Shown: piece by piece, positions 33,285 through 40,978 of the stretch
Position numbering within the stretch: the first letter of the stretch is position 1
Layout of the letters: every line of letters starts with the position of its first letter
Origin: CAYTCZ01 sp964436315
Lineage (GTDB): Bacteria > Actinomycetota > Thermoleophilia > Gaiellales > Gaiellaceae
Direction of reading: 5' to 3'
Length of the DNA: 56,279 nt
Assembly: GCA_964436315.1 (NCBI GenBank)
Contig: CAYTCZ010000007.1
Location: 1-56,279 of the forward strand
The notes under the pieces: model-generated
What the model was told of the DNA's origin: nothing
The model's database searches: none
What the model saw: only the letters and a program-made list of their open reading frames with translations
Position numbers and translations under genes: made by a program

Positions 33285-34460
33285 GTGCAGGTCTTCGACA
33301 CAATCGTCGTCGGCGCCGGCCCCGCAGGCGCCACGACCGCATACCGCGTTGCGGCATCAGGAGGATCGGTTCTTCTCCTCGATCGCGCGACCTTCCCGCG
33401 CGACAAGCCGTGCGGGGGTGGCGTAACGGGTCGAGCTGCTCGGCTCATCCCCTTTCCGATCGATCCCGTGGTCGAGGACGAGGTCAGTTGCGTCGAGCTG
33501 CGGCTCGCCTACGGACGTACCTTCAAGCGAGAGGGAGAAGAGCCGCTCGTCTTCATGACGCAGCGCAAACGACTCGACCAGTTTCTCGTCGAGCAGGCCG
33601 TGGACGCTGGGGCGGAGTTCCGCGACGGTACGAAGGTAACGCACGTTGACCAGGGCGATGATGGCGTACTGGTTCGGACAACGGATGAGGAGTACCGAGG
33701 ACGCACGATCGTCGGGGCCGACGGCGTCAACGGCGTTGCTTCCCGGCTACTCGTACTCGGAGGCAATAGGACGGTCGGTATCGCTGTCGAGGGGAACGTT
33801 CCCCACGATCGGATCGATGCCGAGCGGTACCGACATCGGCTGATTCTCGAACTGGGAACAGTTCCCGGCGGGTACGGGTGGGTGTTCCCCAAAGGCGATC
33901 ATGTCAACGTCGGAGTTGGCGGCTGGGGCAAGCAGGCACCAAATCTCCGTGTCGCGCTCGACGAGTTGTGTACCGCTCACGGGCTCTCGCGGGAGGACTT
34001 AGAGGATTTCCGAGGTCATCGATTGCCGTTGCGTGAACCCACCTCCGTCCTTGCCCGAGACAGGGCCGCGGTCGTCGGGGACGCTGCGGGTCTTGTTGAT
34101 CCCGTGACGGGAGATGGAATGTTCGAGGGATTCCTGAGTGCGAAGTTCGCTGCCGAGGCCGTTGCCGACTTTCTTCAGGGACGATCCCGGAGCCTCGCTC
34201 CCTATAGCGACCGGCTCACCGATCACCTCGGTACCCATCTATGGGCTTCGTGGGGCGTGAAGGCCGCGCTCGACCGATTTCCGCGTACCGCGTTTACCAT
34301 CGCCCGCTCGAGGCTTGTTTGGGGTGCGACCGAGAAGCTCGTCCGAGGTGAGGTCGAGGACATCACGTCCATTCGGGGCGCGGCCAGGCCGCCGCTGAAG
34401 GCGCTCGCCTTCCTCGCCCGAATCGCGGGCGACCCCGGGCGCGAGTACCGCGCCGTCTGA
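33285..34460 (+). CDS. geranylgeranyl-reductase-family FAD-dependent oxidoreductase
   Basis: A flavoprotein of 391 residues. The FAD Rossmann motif TIVVGAGPAGATTAYR is at residues 6-21, then FPRDKPCGGGVTG, typical of geranylgeranyl reductases, and a second FAD motif DAAGLVDPVTGDGM near residue 270. Such enzymes hydrogenate isoprenoid chains of quinones, lipids or pigments. The substrate is not known; menaquinone or lipid side chains are plausible. The GTG start lies 27 bp after pnp. Confidence 0.85.
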   Translation: MQVFDTIVVGAGPAGATTAYRVAASGGSVLLLDRATFPRDKPCGGGVTGRAARLIPFPIDPVVEDEVSCVELRLAYGRTFKREGEEPLVFMTQRKRLDQFLVEQAVDAGAEFRDGTKVTHVDQGDDGVLVRTTDEEYRGRTIVGADGVNGVASRLLVLGGNRTVGIAVEGNVPHDRIDAERYRHRLILELGTVPGGYGWVFPKGDHVNVGVGGWGKQAPNLRVALDELCTAHGLSREDLEDFRGHRLPLREPTSVLARDRAAVVGDAAGLVDPVTGDGMFEGFLSAKFAAEAVADFLQGRSRSLAPYSDRLTDHLGTHLWASWGVKAALDRFPRTAFTIARSRLVWGATEKLVRGEVEDITSIRGAARPPLKALAFLARIAGDPGREYRAV

Positions 34461-34475
34461 TCGCGCGTGCGCGCG

Positions 34476-34505
34476 TTGACCTCGCTCTCCGCTCGACTCT
34501 ACGAT
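34476..34505 (+). promoter_or_regulatory. promoter of the M16 protease (leaderless)
   Basis: TTGACC at 34476-34481, an 18-bp spacer and TACGAT at 34500-34505 form a good promoter. It ends 7 nt before GTG 34513. The in-frame ATG at 34504 lies inside the -10 box and cannot be the start if this promoter is used. Confidence 0.6.
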
Positions 34506-34512
34506 GGGCGCC

Positions 34513-35808
34513 GTGCAGGACTATGAGCTTTCGGTGCTCGACGGCGGCACCCGCGTAGTCACAGAAGCCATGCCCGACGTGAGGTCGGTCGCGATCGGAT
34601 TCTGGATCGGTGCGGGATCCCGAGATGAATCGAATCAGCGTGCCGGAATCAGCCATTTTCTCGAGCACCTACTGTTCAAGGGCTCACGGTCATATTCGGC
34701 CCTCGAGATCGCAGAGATCTTCGACGGCCTGGGCGGTGAGTTGAACGCCGCGACTGCTCGGGACTACACCGTTCTGTATGCCCGCGTGCTCGACGAGCAT
34801 CTCGAGACCGCAATTGACGTGATGACGGACATGATCTTCGTGCCGGAGTTGACCGATCTCGACTCCGAACGGGAGGTCGTGCTCGAAGAGATCGCAATGG
34901 TCGAGGACACGCCTCAAGAGCTCGTCCACGACCTGGTAGCTCGCGCGGTGTTCGGTAGTCACCCGCTCGGCCGTCCGGTGATCGGGACCGCGGAAGTCAT
35001 CTCGTCCGTTTCAAGGCGTTCTGTTGCCGCGTATCACCGGTCGCGTTACACGGCCAAGAACATCGTGGTGGCGGCGGCGGGAAGCGTCGATCACCAATCG
35101 CTCGTCTGGCTGGTCGAGCGACTGTCGGAGAAGAACGCGAGTCCCCCCGCGCGCCAGCCGGCAGCCCGCTCGCCGTTTCGATCTCCTCCAGTTCCGTCGC
35201 TCGTCTTCCAACGAAAGGACACGGAGCAATACCACGTGTGCCTTGGGGCACCCGGGATTCCGCGGTCGGACGAGCGACGGTTCGCGGCCTCGATCCTCGA
35301 CGGGGTGCTGGGTGGCTCCGCATCGTCGCGGCTCTTTCAGGAGATCCGAGAAAAACGGGGACTCGCCTACTCTGTGTACACCTTTGGCTCCCAGTACTCG
35401 GACACAGGTCAGGTCGGCGCCTATCTCGGCACTCGAGAAGAGAACCTCTCCGAGTGCATTCGTATCCTCGAAGAGCAGATCGAAGATGTCGCCGCCGGCA
35501 ATATGACAGACGTCGAGTTGGCGAGGGCGAAAGAGAATCTCAAAGGAAGAATCATGCTCTCACTCGAGAGCACAGCGAATCGGATGAGTCGTCTCGGGAA
35601 GTCGGTCATCACCGATACGGAGCTCCTTTCGCTGGATCGACTGCTCGCCGAGATCGAGGCGGTGAAGAAAGAGGACGTGTGTGAGCTCGCTCATCAACTC
35701 TTCGCGCGTGACAAGATCTCGGCGGTGGCGATTGGGCCAAGGGAGGATCTATTCCAACGCGCTGTCAACGAAATTTCTCCGCACCTCGTCGAAGCCGCAG
35801 CCGCCTGA
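34513..35808 (+). CDS. M16-family zinc metallopeptidase
   Basis: A 431-residue processing peptidase. The inverted zinc motif HFLEH is near residue 47 with LLFKG after it, and the distant Glu is in EREVVLEEIAMVED near 120. A second, inactive M16 domain follows, with EKRGLAYSVYTF (about 285). Bacterial homologues (YmxG/PepR-like) usually stand next to dapA/dapB, as here, and near pnp in many Gram-positive genomes. GTG 34513 is chosen from the promoter. Confidence 0.9.
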   Translation: MQDYELSVLDGGTRVVTEAMPDVRSVAIGFWIGAGSRDESNQRAGISHFLEHLLFKGSRSYSALEIAEIFDGLGGELNAATARDYTVLYARVLDEHLETAIDVMTDMIFVPELTDLDSEREVVLEEIAMVEDTPQELVHDLVARAVFGSHPLGRPVIGTAEVISSVSRRSVAAYHRSRYTAKNIVVAAAGSVDHQSLVWLVERLSEKNASPPARQPAARSPFRSPPVPSLVFQRKDTEQYHVCLGAPGIPRSDERRFAASILDGVLGGSASSRLFQEIREKRGLAYSVYTFGSQYSDTGQVGAYLGTREENLSECIRILEEQIEDVAAGNMTDVELARAKENLKGRIMLSLESTANRMSRLGKSVITDTELLSLDRLLAEIEAVKKEDVCELAHQLFARDKISAVAIGPREDLFQRAVNEISPHLVEAAAA

Positions 35809-35833
35809 GACCGACACGGACTCGATTGAGCGT

Positions 35834-36472
35834 ATGAGAGTCATACTTTTCGGCTACGAGGGGAAGGTCGGCTCAACCCTCCGACCGAAGTTGGTCGAAG
35901 CGGGACATGACGTGACCGGAGTCGAGATCGGAGAAACACCCTCTCCGGCCGGCCACGACGCGGCCGTCGATTTCACTCAGCCGGATAGCGTGCGCGCCAA
36001 CGTCGAAACCTGTCTCACGGCTGGTGTTCCCTGCGTCGTCGGCACAACCGGGCTGACGGCCGCCGACCTCACCGCGTTTGACGAGTTGGCCCGCGAACAC
36101 GGGATCCAGTGTTTCGTCGCTCCCAACTTCGCGATCGGCGCGGTCTTGATGATGCGCTTTGCCGCGGAGGCGAGCAGACATCTCCCAGCTGCCGAGATCA
36201 TCGAGCTCCATCACGAGACGAAGCTCGACGCTCCTTCCGGAACCGCCAAGGCGACCGCCGATCTCATCCCGGGTGATGTCCCGATTCACAGCGTGCGGCT
36301 CCCCGGCCTGGTCGCCCATCAAGAAGTCATTCTCGGCGGCCTCGGGCAGACGCTCTCGATCAGGCACGACACGGTCTCTCGCGAGGCATTCGTTCCGGGT
36401 GTCCTCCTCGCTCTGGATCGGCTGTCGAGTCTGCCGGTCGGGCTGACGGTCGGCCTCGACTCAATGCTTTGA
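35834..36472 (+). CDS. dapB: 4-hydroxy-tetrahydrodipicolinate reductase, short form
   Basis: NAD(P)H reductase of the lysine/diaminopimelate pathway. FGYEGKVGSTL is the nucleotide-binding loop, VGTTGL follows, then PNFAIGAVLMMRFA and the signature ELHHETKLDAPSGTA (about residue 130). It has only 212 residues where about 245-270 is usual; the shortening lies mainly between the cofactor loop and GTTG. The ATG at 35834 lies 26 bp after the protease gene; an earlier in-frame start lies inside that gene. dapA follows. Confidence 0.9.
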   Translation: MRVILFGYEGKVGSTLRPKLVEAGHDVTGVEIGETPSPAGHDAAVDFTQPDSVRANVETCLTAGVPCVVGTTGLTAADLTAFDELAREHGIQCFVAPNFAIGAVLMMRFAAEASRHLPAAEIIELHHETKLDAPSGTAKATADLIPGDVPIHSVRLPGLVAHQEVILGGLGQTLSIRHDTVSREAFVPGVLLALDRLSSLPVGLTVGLDSML

Positions 36473-36521
36473 AACGGGCGTCGGTCCAAGATCGGACCTA
36501 GCCCGCTTTCTGCAGAGGGAG

Positions 36522-36527
36522 TACACT
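36522..36527 (+). promoter_or_regulatory. -10 box of dapA (leaderless)
   Basis: TACACT ends 7 nt before the dapA ATG. No ribosome site lies in between and the -35 region is weak. Confidence 0.4.
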
Positions 36528-36534
36528 CAGGATC

Positions 36535-37419
36535 ATGCTGGGTGAGGTCTTCACCGCCGCGGTGACGCCGTTCACGCCAGACGGCTCAGTGAACTACGAG
36601 TCTTTCCGCCGGCTCTGTACGCACCTCGTCGACCACGGCTCGGACGGCCTTGTCGTCGCTGGGACGACGGGGGAATCCCCAACTCTCGTCGACGAGGAGA
36701 AGCTCGAGCTCTTCTCGATCGCCGTCGACGCAGTTGGCGATCGGGCCACGATCATTGCCGGGACGGGCTCGTATTCAACGGAACACTCGGTCCTCCTGAC
36801 CGAGAAAGCAGATCAGCTTGGAGTAGACGGTTTTCTCGTCGTTACGCCCTACTACAACAAGCCGCCGGCGCGCGGTCTTGTCGCGCACTTCAAGGCGATC
36901 GCTCAGGCGACTGATAAACCTCTGATCGCCTACAACATCCCGCAGCGCTGCGTGATCAACATCGAGCCAGAGACGATCTCTGAGCTTGCTGAGATACCGA
37001 ACGTCAGAGCCGTCAAGCAGGCCACGACCGATCTCTACCAGGCCCGCCGTATCGTCGAGGAGACTTCGCTCGATCTCTACGCGGGCAACGATGATCTCCT
37101 GATCCCCTTCCTCGAGCTCGGCGGCACGGGCGGAGTCTTTGTCTTTACCCACATCGTCGGCGAGCAGGTCAAAGAGGCGATCACACTCTTCAAGGCGGGA
37201 GATCGGGAAGGTGCCGTCAGAATCGCGAACGAACTCGAACCCGTCGTCGAAGCTCTCGCGATCACGACCAACCCAATTCCAGTCAAGGCTGCCCTCAACC
37301 TGCTTGGGCACGACGTCGGCGGGCTTCGTCTTCCGCTTGTCGAGGCCAACGACGAGGAGCGGGCGGCGATCCGCTCGGCGCTCGACCAGGTCGGAATTCC
37401 GAGCGCCGTCACCACCTAG
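36535..37419 (+). CDS. dapA: 4-hydroxy-tetrahydrodipicolinate synthase
   Basis: Condenses aspartate semialdehyde and pyruvate. A 294-residue TIM barrel. AGTTGESPTL is near residue 43, YYNKPPARGLVAHF near 107, the catalytic Tyr in AYNIPQR near 133, and the Schiff-base Lys in VRAVKQATTD near 162. The family more often reads YN(V/I)PGR, so Gln replaces Gly here. With dapB just upstream it serves lysine and peptidoglycan synthesis. Confidence 0.94.
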   Translation: MLGEVFTAAVTPFTPDGSVNYESFRRLCTHLVDHGSDGLVVAGTTGESPTLVDEEKLELFSIAVDAVGDRATIIAGTGSYSTEHSVLLTEKADQLGVDGFLVVTPYYNKPPARGLVAHFKAIAQATDKPLIAYNIPQRCVINIEPETISELAEIPNVRAVKQATTDLYQARRIVEETSLDLYAGNDDLLIPFLELGGTGGVFVFTHIVGEQVKEAITLFKAGDREGAVRIANELEPVVEALAITTNPIPVKAALNLLGHDVGGLRLPLVEANDEERAAIRSALDQVGIPSAVTT

Positions 37420-37506
37420 AACCGGCTTCCATCCTCTCATGCGTCCTGGTGGCGCATCGCGGCTGACTTCGCCGCTTAGAAGGATCGCAGGTAACTGGCT
37501 CCATAC

Positions 37507-37518
37507 GAACATATGTTC
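37507..37518 (+). promoter_or_regulatory. LexA (SOS) box before the radical SAM gene
   Basis: GAACATATGTTC is a perfect 12-bp palindrome, preceded by C, giving CGAACATATGTTC. It matches the Gram-positive/actinobacterial LexA consensus CGAAC-N4-GTTCG except for the last base. It directly abuts the TATAAT box, so bound LexA would block the promoter. I saw no other match in the window. Confidence 0.75.
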
Positions 37519-37524
37519 TATAAT
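37519..37524 (+). promoter_or_regulatory. -10 box of the radical SAM gene
   Basis: A perfect TATAAT, 5 nt before the ATG and immediately after the LexA box; the -35 region is poor. The message would be leaderless or start within a base or two of the ATG. Confidence 0.6.
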
Positions 37525-37529
37525 CCAGC

Positions 37530-38444
37530 ATGGCTGTTCGGCCCGCGTATCTCGAGGAACTCTGCAAGAGCGCCCTCAACCGGGTACCGGACGAGAGCAG
37601 GATGCCGTTTCGGTGGACGGTCAATCCGTATCGCGGTTGCACGCACAGCTGTCACTACTGCTTCGCGCGGGCATACCACGCGTACCTCGATCTCGGGATC
37701 GGAGCCGACTTCGAGTCGAAGATCGTGGTCAAGACCAACGTGGTCGAGACCCTCCGCCGCGAGCTCGCGGCGCCGAAGTGGGGAGGGGAGACGATTGCCA
37801 TGGGCACCGCGACCGATCCGTACCAGCATCCCGAGGGGCGCTATCGGCTGACGCGGGGAGTCGTTTCCGCGCTCGCGGACTTCCGAAACCCGCTCTCACT
37901 TCTCACCAAATCGACGATGGTCCTGCGCGATCTCGACGAGTTCTCACGGCTGAACTCACGGGCGGGCGTCAGCGTTGCCATGAGCGTCGCGACGTTGGAC
38001 GAATCGATCTGGCGGGTAGTCGAGCCGGGCACGCCACCGCCGAGGCGCCGCCTCGAGGTGCTCGGTCAGTTCGCAGCAGCCGGCATCCGGACGGGTGTGC
38101 TCGTGGCCCCGATCCTGCCGGGGTTGACGGACGACGACGAGCATCTCGAAGAAGTTCTCGACGCATGCAAGGAGGCGGGAGTCGGCTTTGCCACGTCGAT
38201 CGTCCTCCATGTGCGACCGTCTATCCGGGAGCACTTCATGCCGTGGCTCGAGCGGACCTATCCCTGGCTCTATCCACGCTACGTGGAGCTCTACGACCGA
38301 CGCGCCTACGCGTCGGCGTCGTACGCAAAGGAGGTCGCACGCCGGTTCGCGCGTCTTCGCGATCAGTGTGGATTGGCCGGATCGCCGGGACGCCCGGAGC
38401 CGGGTCACGAGTCGCGACAGCGTCAACTCACGCTTGCCGTATAG
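37530..38444 (+). CDS. radical SAM protein (SplB-like / Rv2578c family), probably SOS-controlled
   Basis: A 304-residue iron-sulfur radical SAM enzyme. The [4Fe-4S] motif CTHSCHYCFAR is at about residues 36-46, inside NPYRGCTHSCHYC; GTATDPYQ and the VLVAPILPGLTDD segment are typical of the family grouped with spore photoproduct lyase. The reaction is unknown; repair of a DNA lesion fits its relatives and the LexA box just upstream. No other repair gene is adjacent. Confidence 0.85.
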   Translation: MAVRPAYLEELCKSALNRVPDESRMPFRWTVNPYRGCTHSCHYCFARAYHAYLDLGIGADFESKIVVKTNVVETLRRELAAPKWGGETIAMGTATDPYQHPEGRYRLTRGVVSALADFRNPLSLLTKSTMVLRDLDEFSRLNSRAGVSVAMSVATLDESIWRVVEPGTPPPRRRLEVLGQFAAAGIRTGVLVAPILPGLTDDDEHLEEVLDACKEAGVGFATSIVLHVRPSIREHFMPWLERTYPWLYPRYVELYDRRAYASASYAKEVARRFARLRDQCGLAGSPGRPEPGHESRQRQLTLAV

Positions 38445-38447
38445 AAG

Positions 38448-38473
38448 CATTCCCCACCCTCGGGTGGGGAATG
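38448..38473 (+). terminator. strong hairpin after the radical SAM gene
   Basis: CATTCCCCACCC-TC-GGGTGGGGAATG is a perfect inverted repeat with arms of 12 bp, starting 4 bp after the stop codon. It lacks a long T tract (GTCTCTCC follows) but is placed as a terminator. Confidence 0.55.
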
Positions 38474-38789
38474 TCTCTCCACCCACCACCCACTGCCAGG
38501 TTAGCTCGGAAGACGCTGCGTCACGGTCTCGTTTTCGCACCAAAGAGCAAAATCTCTCGTCGTCGCGGCAAGCGTTGTCCGTGCAGGGCCGCGGTTGCCG
38601 GAACTCGCGCGCTGGCGTCCACCGGGGAGCGTGTCGGGCGTCGCACGACACGAGCTGCCGAATCACAGTGAATCGCCGTGTCGATCGCACGGGAGGCGCG
38701 CAAGCTGGCGATCGACACGATGGATGGATGATCCAAGCGTGACCGATGCCGGCTTCGTTGGTGGAGTCGGAGACAAGCCCCGCGGCTGG
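38474..38789. other. region without a recognisable gene
   Basis: About 315 bp between the hairpin and the bolA promoter. Long open frames cross it on both strands, but their translations are Arg/Ser-rich and continue through the known radical SAM gene, so they look like GC-rich shadows. I see no RNA gene, repeat or clear promoter here. Confidence 0.5.
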
Positions 38790-38795
38790 TATCGT
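38790..38795 (+). promoter_or_regulatory. -10 box of bolA (leaderless)
   Basis: TATCGT ends 7 nt before the GTG of bolA; there is no ribosome site. Confidence 0.4.
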
Positions 38796-38802
38796 CGGTC
38801 TC

Positions 38803-39033
38803 GTGAGTTCCGCCGTCGAGCAGCTGCTGCGCGATGCGTTCCCGGATGCCACAGCGCTGGAAGTCGAAGACCGCACCGGAGGGGGCGATCACTTCCAGGT
38901 GACGCTGGCGAGCGCACGCTTCAACGGGCTCTCCCGGATCGACCAGCACCGGCTGGTCTACGAAGCTCTGGCCGAGCCGCTCGCTGACGGAACCATCCAC
39001 GAACTGCGAATCACGACACGAGGTGTTGAATGA
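38803..39033 (+). CDS. bolA: BolA-family protein
   Basis: A 76-residue BolA/YrbA-like protein. A KH-like fold is shown by LEVEDRTGGGDHFQVTLAS and SRIDQHRLVYEAL, with ELRITTRGV at the end; the conserved His in DQHRLVY is the usual cluster ligand. BolA proteins pair with monothiol glutaredoxins to bind and hand over [2Fe-2S] clusters; the glutaredoxin gene follows with a 4-nt overlap, so the complex is very likely. GTG 38803 is chosen from the -10 box. Confidence 0.88.
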   Translation: MSSAVEQLLRDAFPDATALEVEDRTGGGDHFQVTLASARFNGLSRIDQHRLVYEALAEPLADGTIHELRITTRGVE

Positions 39034-39428
39034 GCGAGTATCGGGTGAAGATCGAACAGGCGATTGACTCGGAGCAGGTCGTTGCCTTCATCAAGGGAAC
39101 GCCGGAGATGGTGATGTGCGGAAACTCCGCGCGTGCGCTCGAGGCGCTGTCGTCGGTCGGAGCGCCGATCGCCACCGTCGACATCCTTCCCGATCCGGAG
39201 ATCCGGGTTGAACTCTCGTCGGTCTCGGACTGGCCGACGATTCCCCAGGTCTTCATCGGAGGGGAGTTCATCGGCGGCGCTGACATCGTCGAAGAGATGG
39301 CACAGAGCGGAGAGCTCAGAGAGAAGCTCGATCAGAACCTCGGTGATGGCTGGACGAACCCTGGGAGCGTCAAGGTGATCGAACTCACCGATCGGCCCAA
39401 TCCCTTCAACGTCGTTCCTGGCAGCTAG
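39030..39428 (+). CDS. monothiol glutaredoxin (Grx4/GrxD family) with CGNS active site
   Basis: A 132-residue thioredoxin-fold protein. VVAFIKGTPEMVMCGNSARALEAL holds the active site (Cys near residue 30) and WPTIPQVFIGGEFIGGADIV the glutathione/cluster-binding part. The family motif is CGFS; here it is CGNS, an unusual change at a position next to the cluster. A 25-residue tail after the usual end (DGWTNPGSVKVIEL...) is also extra. Coupled to bolA. The Fe-S carrier role is inferred. Confidence 0.88.
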   Translation: MSEYRVKIEQAIDSEQVVAFIKGTPEMVMCGNSARALEALSSVGAPIATVDILPDPEIRVELSSVSDWPTIPQVFIGGEFIGGADIVEEMAQSGELREKLDQNLGDGWTNPGSVKVIELTDRPNPFNVVPGS

Positions 39429-39440
39429 CCGGACCCGTTC

Positions 39441-39498
39441 AGAGCGTTCACGAACGCTCTCAAAGCGTTCGCGGACGAACGCTCTCAAAGCGTTCGCG
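39441..39498. repeat. tandem inverted repeats between convergent genes (two-way terminator)
   Basis: AGAGCGTTC-AC-GAACGCTCT (39441-39460) is followed by two exact 23-bp copies starting CGAACGCTCTCAAAG at 39451 and 39476, period 25. Each copy folds as GAACGCT-CTCAA-AGCGTTC. The second copy overlaps the end of the minus-strand gene. It most likely ends transcription from both sides. Confidence 0.5.
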
Positions 39499-39778
39499 AT
39501 GACCAGAGGACGGCAGCGAGCAGCAACGTCACGCCGCTGACGACGAGTCCGACAATCCAGTAGCTGACGTCTTGAGTCCCCATGATCGCCGCGATCGCGG
39601 TGCCGATGCCGATGATTCCGCCGGTGGCGATCGTCCGGACGACGGCCGACTCGATCCTCCGTCGCCCGGAGCGTGGCGGAAGGAACGTCTCGCCGCTGTC
39701 GCCCGCTCCGCCCCCTGTCGGGGCCGGCTCGGGGGCGTCTCGATCAGGTACGTCCTCGCCGCGGGAAAAGGCAGCCAC
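39485..39778 (-). CDS. small membrane protein, unknown function
   Basis: 97 residues: a Pro/Gly/Asp-rich N-terminal half, a basic stretch (RSGRRRIE), then two membrane helices (IATGGIIGIGTAIAAIMG and YWIVGLVVSGVTLLLAAVLW). I do not recognise the family. The GTG start has TAAAAT (39791-39786) 7 nt upstream, which supports it being a real, leaderless gene. Its end lies in the repeat that follows the glutaredoxin gene. Confidence 0.6.
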   Translation of the reverse strand: MAAFSRGEDVPDRDAPEPAPTGGGAGDSGETFLPPRSGRRRIESAVVRTIATGGIIGIGTAIAAIMGTQDVSYWIVGLVVSGVTLLLAAVLWSSRTL

Positions 39779-39785
39779 GAAGCCG

Positions 39786-39791
39786 ATTTTA
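39786..39791 (-). promoter_or_regulatory. -10 box of the small membrane protein gene
   Basis: TAAAAT on the minus strand ends 7 nt before the GTG at 39778; it overlaps the last codons of the TIM-barrel gene upstream. Confidence 0.4.
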
Positions 39792-40604
39792 TGACTCGAG
39801 CAGGATCGCGCGGATCGCCTGGTGGCTCTCCTCGTCAGGGGACTCGGTTATGACTCGAGCGTCGCGATCGAACTCCGCGAGCGCGTCTCGAAGCGGCTCC
39901 GCTCGTAGCGTGCCTTCTCCGTAGCGAAGGTGCTTCGTCTCGTTGCGGTTCGCGAACGCGATGTCCGAGAAATGGACGTGAAATGGCGCTTCGGAGCTGA
40001 GCACGCCGTCTGCCTTGGCCAGGACCTCGGTGAAATCTTGAGTGGACACGAAGCTTCCGTCCGTGACGGCGTGCAGATGCGCAAAGTCGATCACCGGCTC
40101 CACCCAGTCATGCTCGCTGCAGAGCCAGAAGACGTCTTCCGCTAAGCCAATTTCCCGAACTCGACCCATCATCTCGACGCCGAACGGAATATGGCGCTCT
40201 TTCGCCGCAAGACGTGCCCTCAGCTCTGCTAGGTGCTCGGAGATCGCCGCGAGGGCCTCCTCCCGGCCACGGCCTAGGAGAAAACCTGGATGAATGACGA
40301 CGAGTTCAGCGCCCGCTGCAAGCCCCAGGCCCGCCGAGTGGTCGAGCATCCCGAGCGCGCGGCGGTGCTTCCCATCCCGCTCGACGTGACCGAGAAACGC
40401 CGGGATCGGAGCGTGGACTGTGAGCCGGATATCGTCTGCCTTCGCGGCCTCACCGAATTCGCGAGCCCAGTCCTCCTTCATCCAGAAGCCGCCCTCGAAA
40501 TCGATCTCGCAAGCTGTGTAGCCGCCCCTCTTGAGCAACCCGACCGCTTCAGCCGGATCGTCGCGCGACGGGACCCTTGCCGGGCCAAAGAAAACGGCAC
40601 CCAC
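39789..40604 (-). CDS. TIM-barrel protein of the endonuclease IV / sugar isomerase fold
   Basis: 271 residues with the AP_endonuc_2 pattern: LTVHAPIPAFLG, LVVIHPGFLLG, FGVEMMG, PVIDFAHLHA and FHVHFSDIAF, with His/Glu/Asp residues placed as metal ligands on successive barrel strands. It could be an apurinic endonuclease IV or an isomerase/epimerase. The short, archaeal-type layout favours a nuclease-like enzyme but does not prove it. GTG 40604 follows TACGCT by 6 nt; a longer frame to 40823 is not supported. Confidence 0.75.
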   Translation of the reverse strand: MGAVFFGPARVPSRDDPAEAVGLLKRGGYTACEIDFEGGFWMKEDWAREFGEAAKADDIRLTVHAPIPAFLGHVERDGKHRRALGMLDHSAGLGLAAGAELVVIHPGFLLGRGREEALAAISEHLAELRARLAAKERHIPFGVEMMGRVREIGLAEDVFWLCSEHDWVEPVIDFAHLHAVTDGSFVSTQDFTEVLAKADGVLSSEAPFHVHFSDIAFANRNETKHLRYGEGTLRAEPLRDALAEFDRDARVITESPDEESHQAIRAILLES

Positions 40605-40610
40605 GCGGGC

Positions 40611-40616
40611 AGCGTA
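40611..40616 (-). promoter_or_regulatory. -10 box of the TIM-barrel gene
   Basis: TACGCT on the minus strand, 6 nt before GTG 40604; no ribosome site, so leaderless. Confidence 0.4.
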
Positions 40617-40688
40617 TCTCCATCCCCGGTGGCCTCCCAGCGTGGCTCGGGACGCATGGAACGAACCGTTGACGTCCGACCCCCGTAT

Positions 40689-40694
40689 TACCTT
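40689..40694 (+). promoter_or_regulatory. -10 box of the 80-residue gene
   Basis: TACCTT ends 7 nt before GTG 40702. TTGACG at 40669-40674 is only 14 bp away, too close for an ordinary -35 box. Confidence 0.35.
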
Positions 40695-40701
40695 GGGATG
40701 C

Positions 40702-40944
40702 GTGCGAAAGAGGCCGACGCGAATAGAGCTTCTCGAGCTAGACATCGATCTCCGGCTGTCGGACCTGTGGGCTGAGGCGGCGGAGGTCACGGAGTGGAAT
40801 CTCGAGGTGGTGTCCGCGTTCATGCGCGCGGCCTACGGGAAGGGCTACTGCGATGCCCTGACCGAGGAATCACCCGGCTCTCTGTGCCGCGACCACGGCT
40901 ATCGCATCCCCGAGGGCAACACATCACCGACTGCCGACTGCTGA
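40702..40944 (+). CDS. small conserved-looking protein, unknown function
   Basis: 80 residues with a regular helical pattern: IELLELDIDLRLSDLWAEA, WNLEVVSAFMRAAYGKGYCDAL, and a Cys-containing ESPGSLCRDHGYRIPE. Two Cys and one His could bind metal. I do not recognise a named family. Codon use and the -10 box 7 nt before the GTG support a real gene. It is followed 34 bp later by ccmE, but ccmE has its own promoter. Confidence 0.6.
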   Translation: MRKRPTRIELLELDIDLRLSDLWAEAAEVTEWNLEVVSAFMRAAYGKGYCDALTEESPGSLCRDHGYRIPEGNTSPTADC

Positions 40945-40966
40945 CTCGCCGACCTGCGTCTCGCGG

Positions 40967-40972
40967 TACACT
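40967..40972 (+). promoter_or_regulatory. -10 box of ccmE (leaderless)
   Basis: TACACT ends 6 nt before the ccmE GTG. Confidence 0.4.
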
Positions 40973-40978
40973 CGGGGC

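Noticed and set aside
34504..34512. ATG 34504 as start of the M16 protease
   Set aside because: It lies inside the TACGAT -10 box; GTG 34513, 7 nt further, fits a leaderless message.
37139..38671. 510-codon open frame across dapA and the radical SAM gene
   Set aside because: Arg/Ser-rich shadow in another frame of two well-supported genes; it reads through their promoter and stop regions.
37956..38876. 306-codon minus-strand frame over 38474-38803
   Set aside because: Continues antisense through the radical SAM gene, with no domain or promoter.
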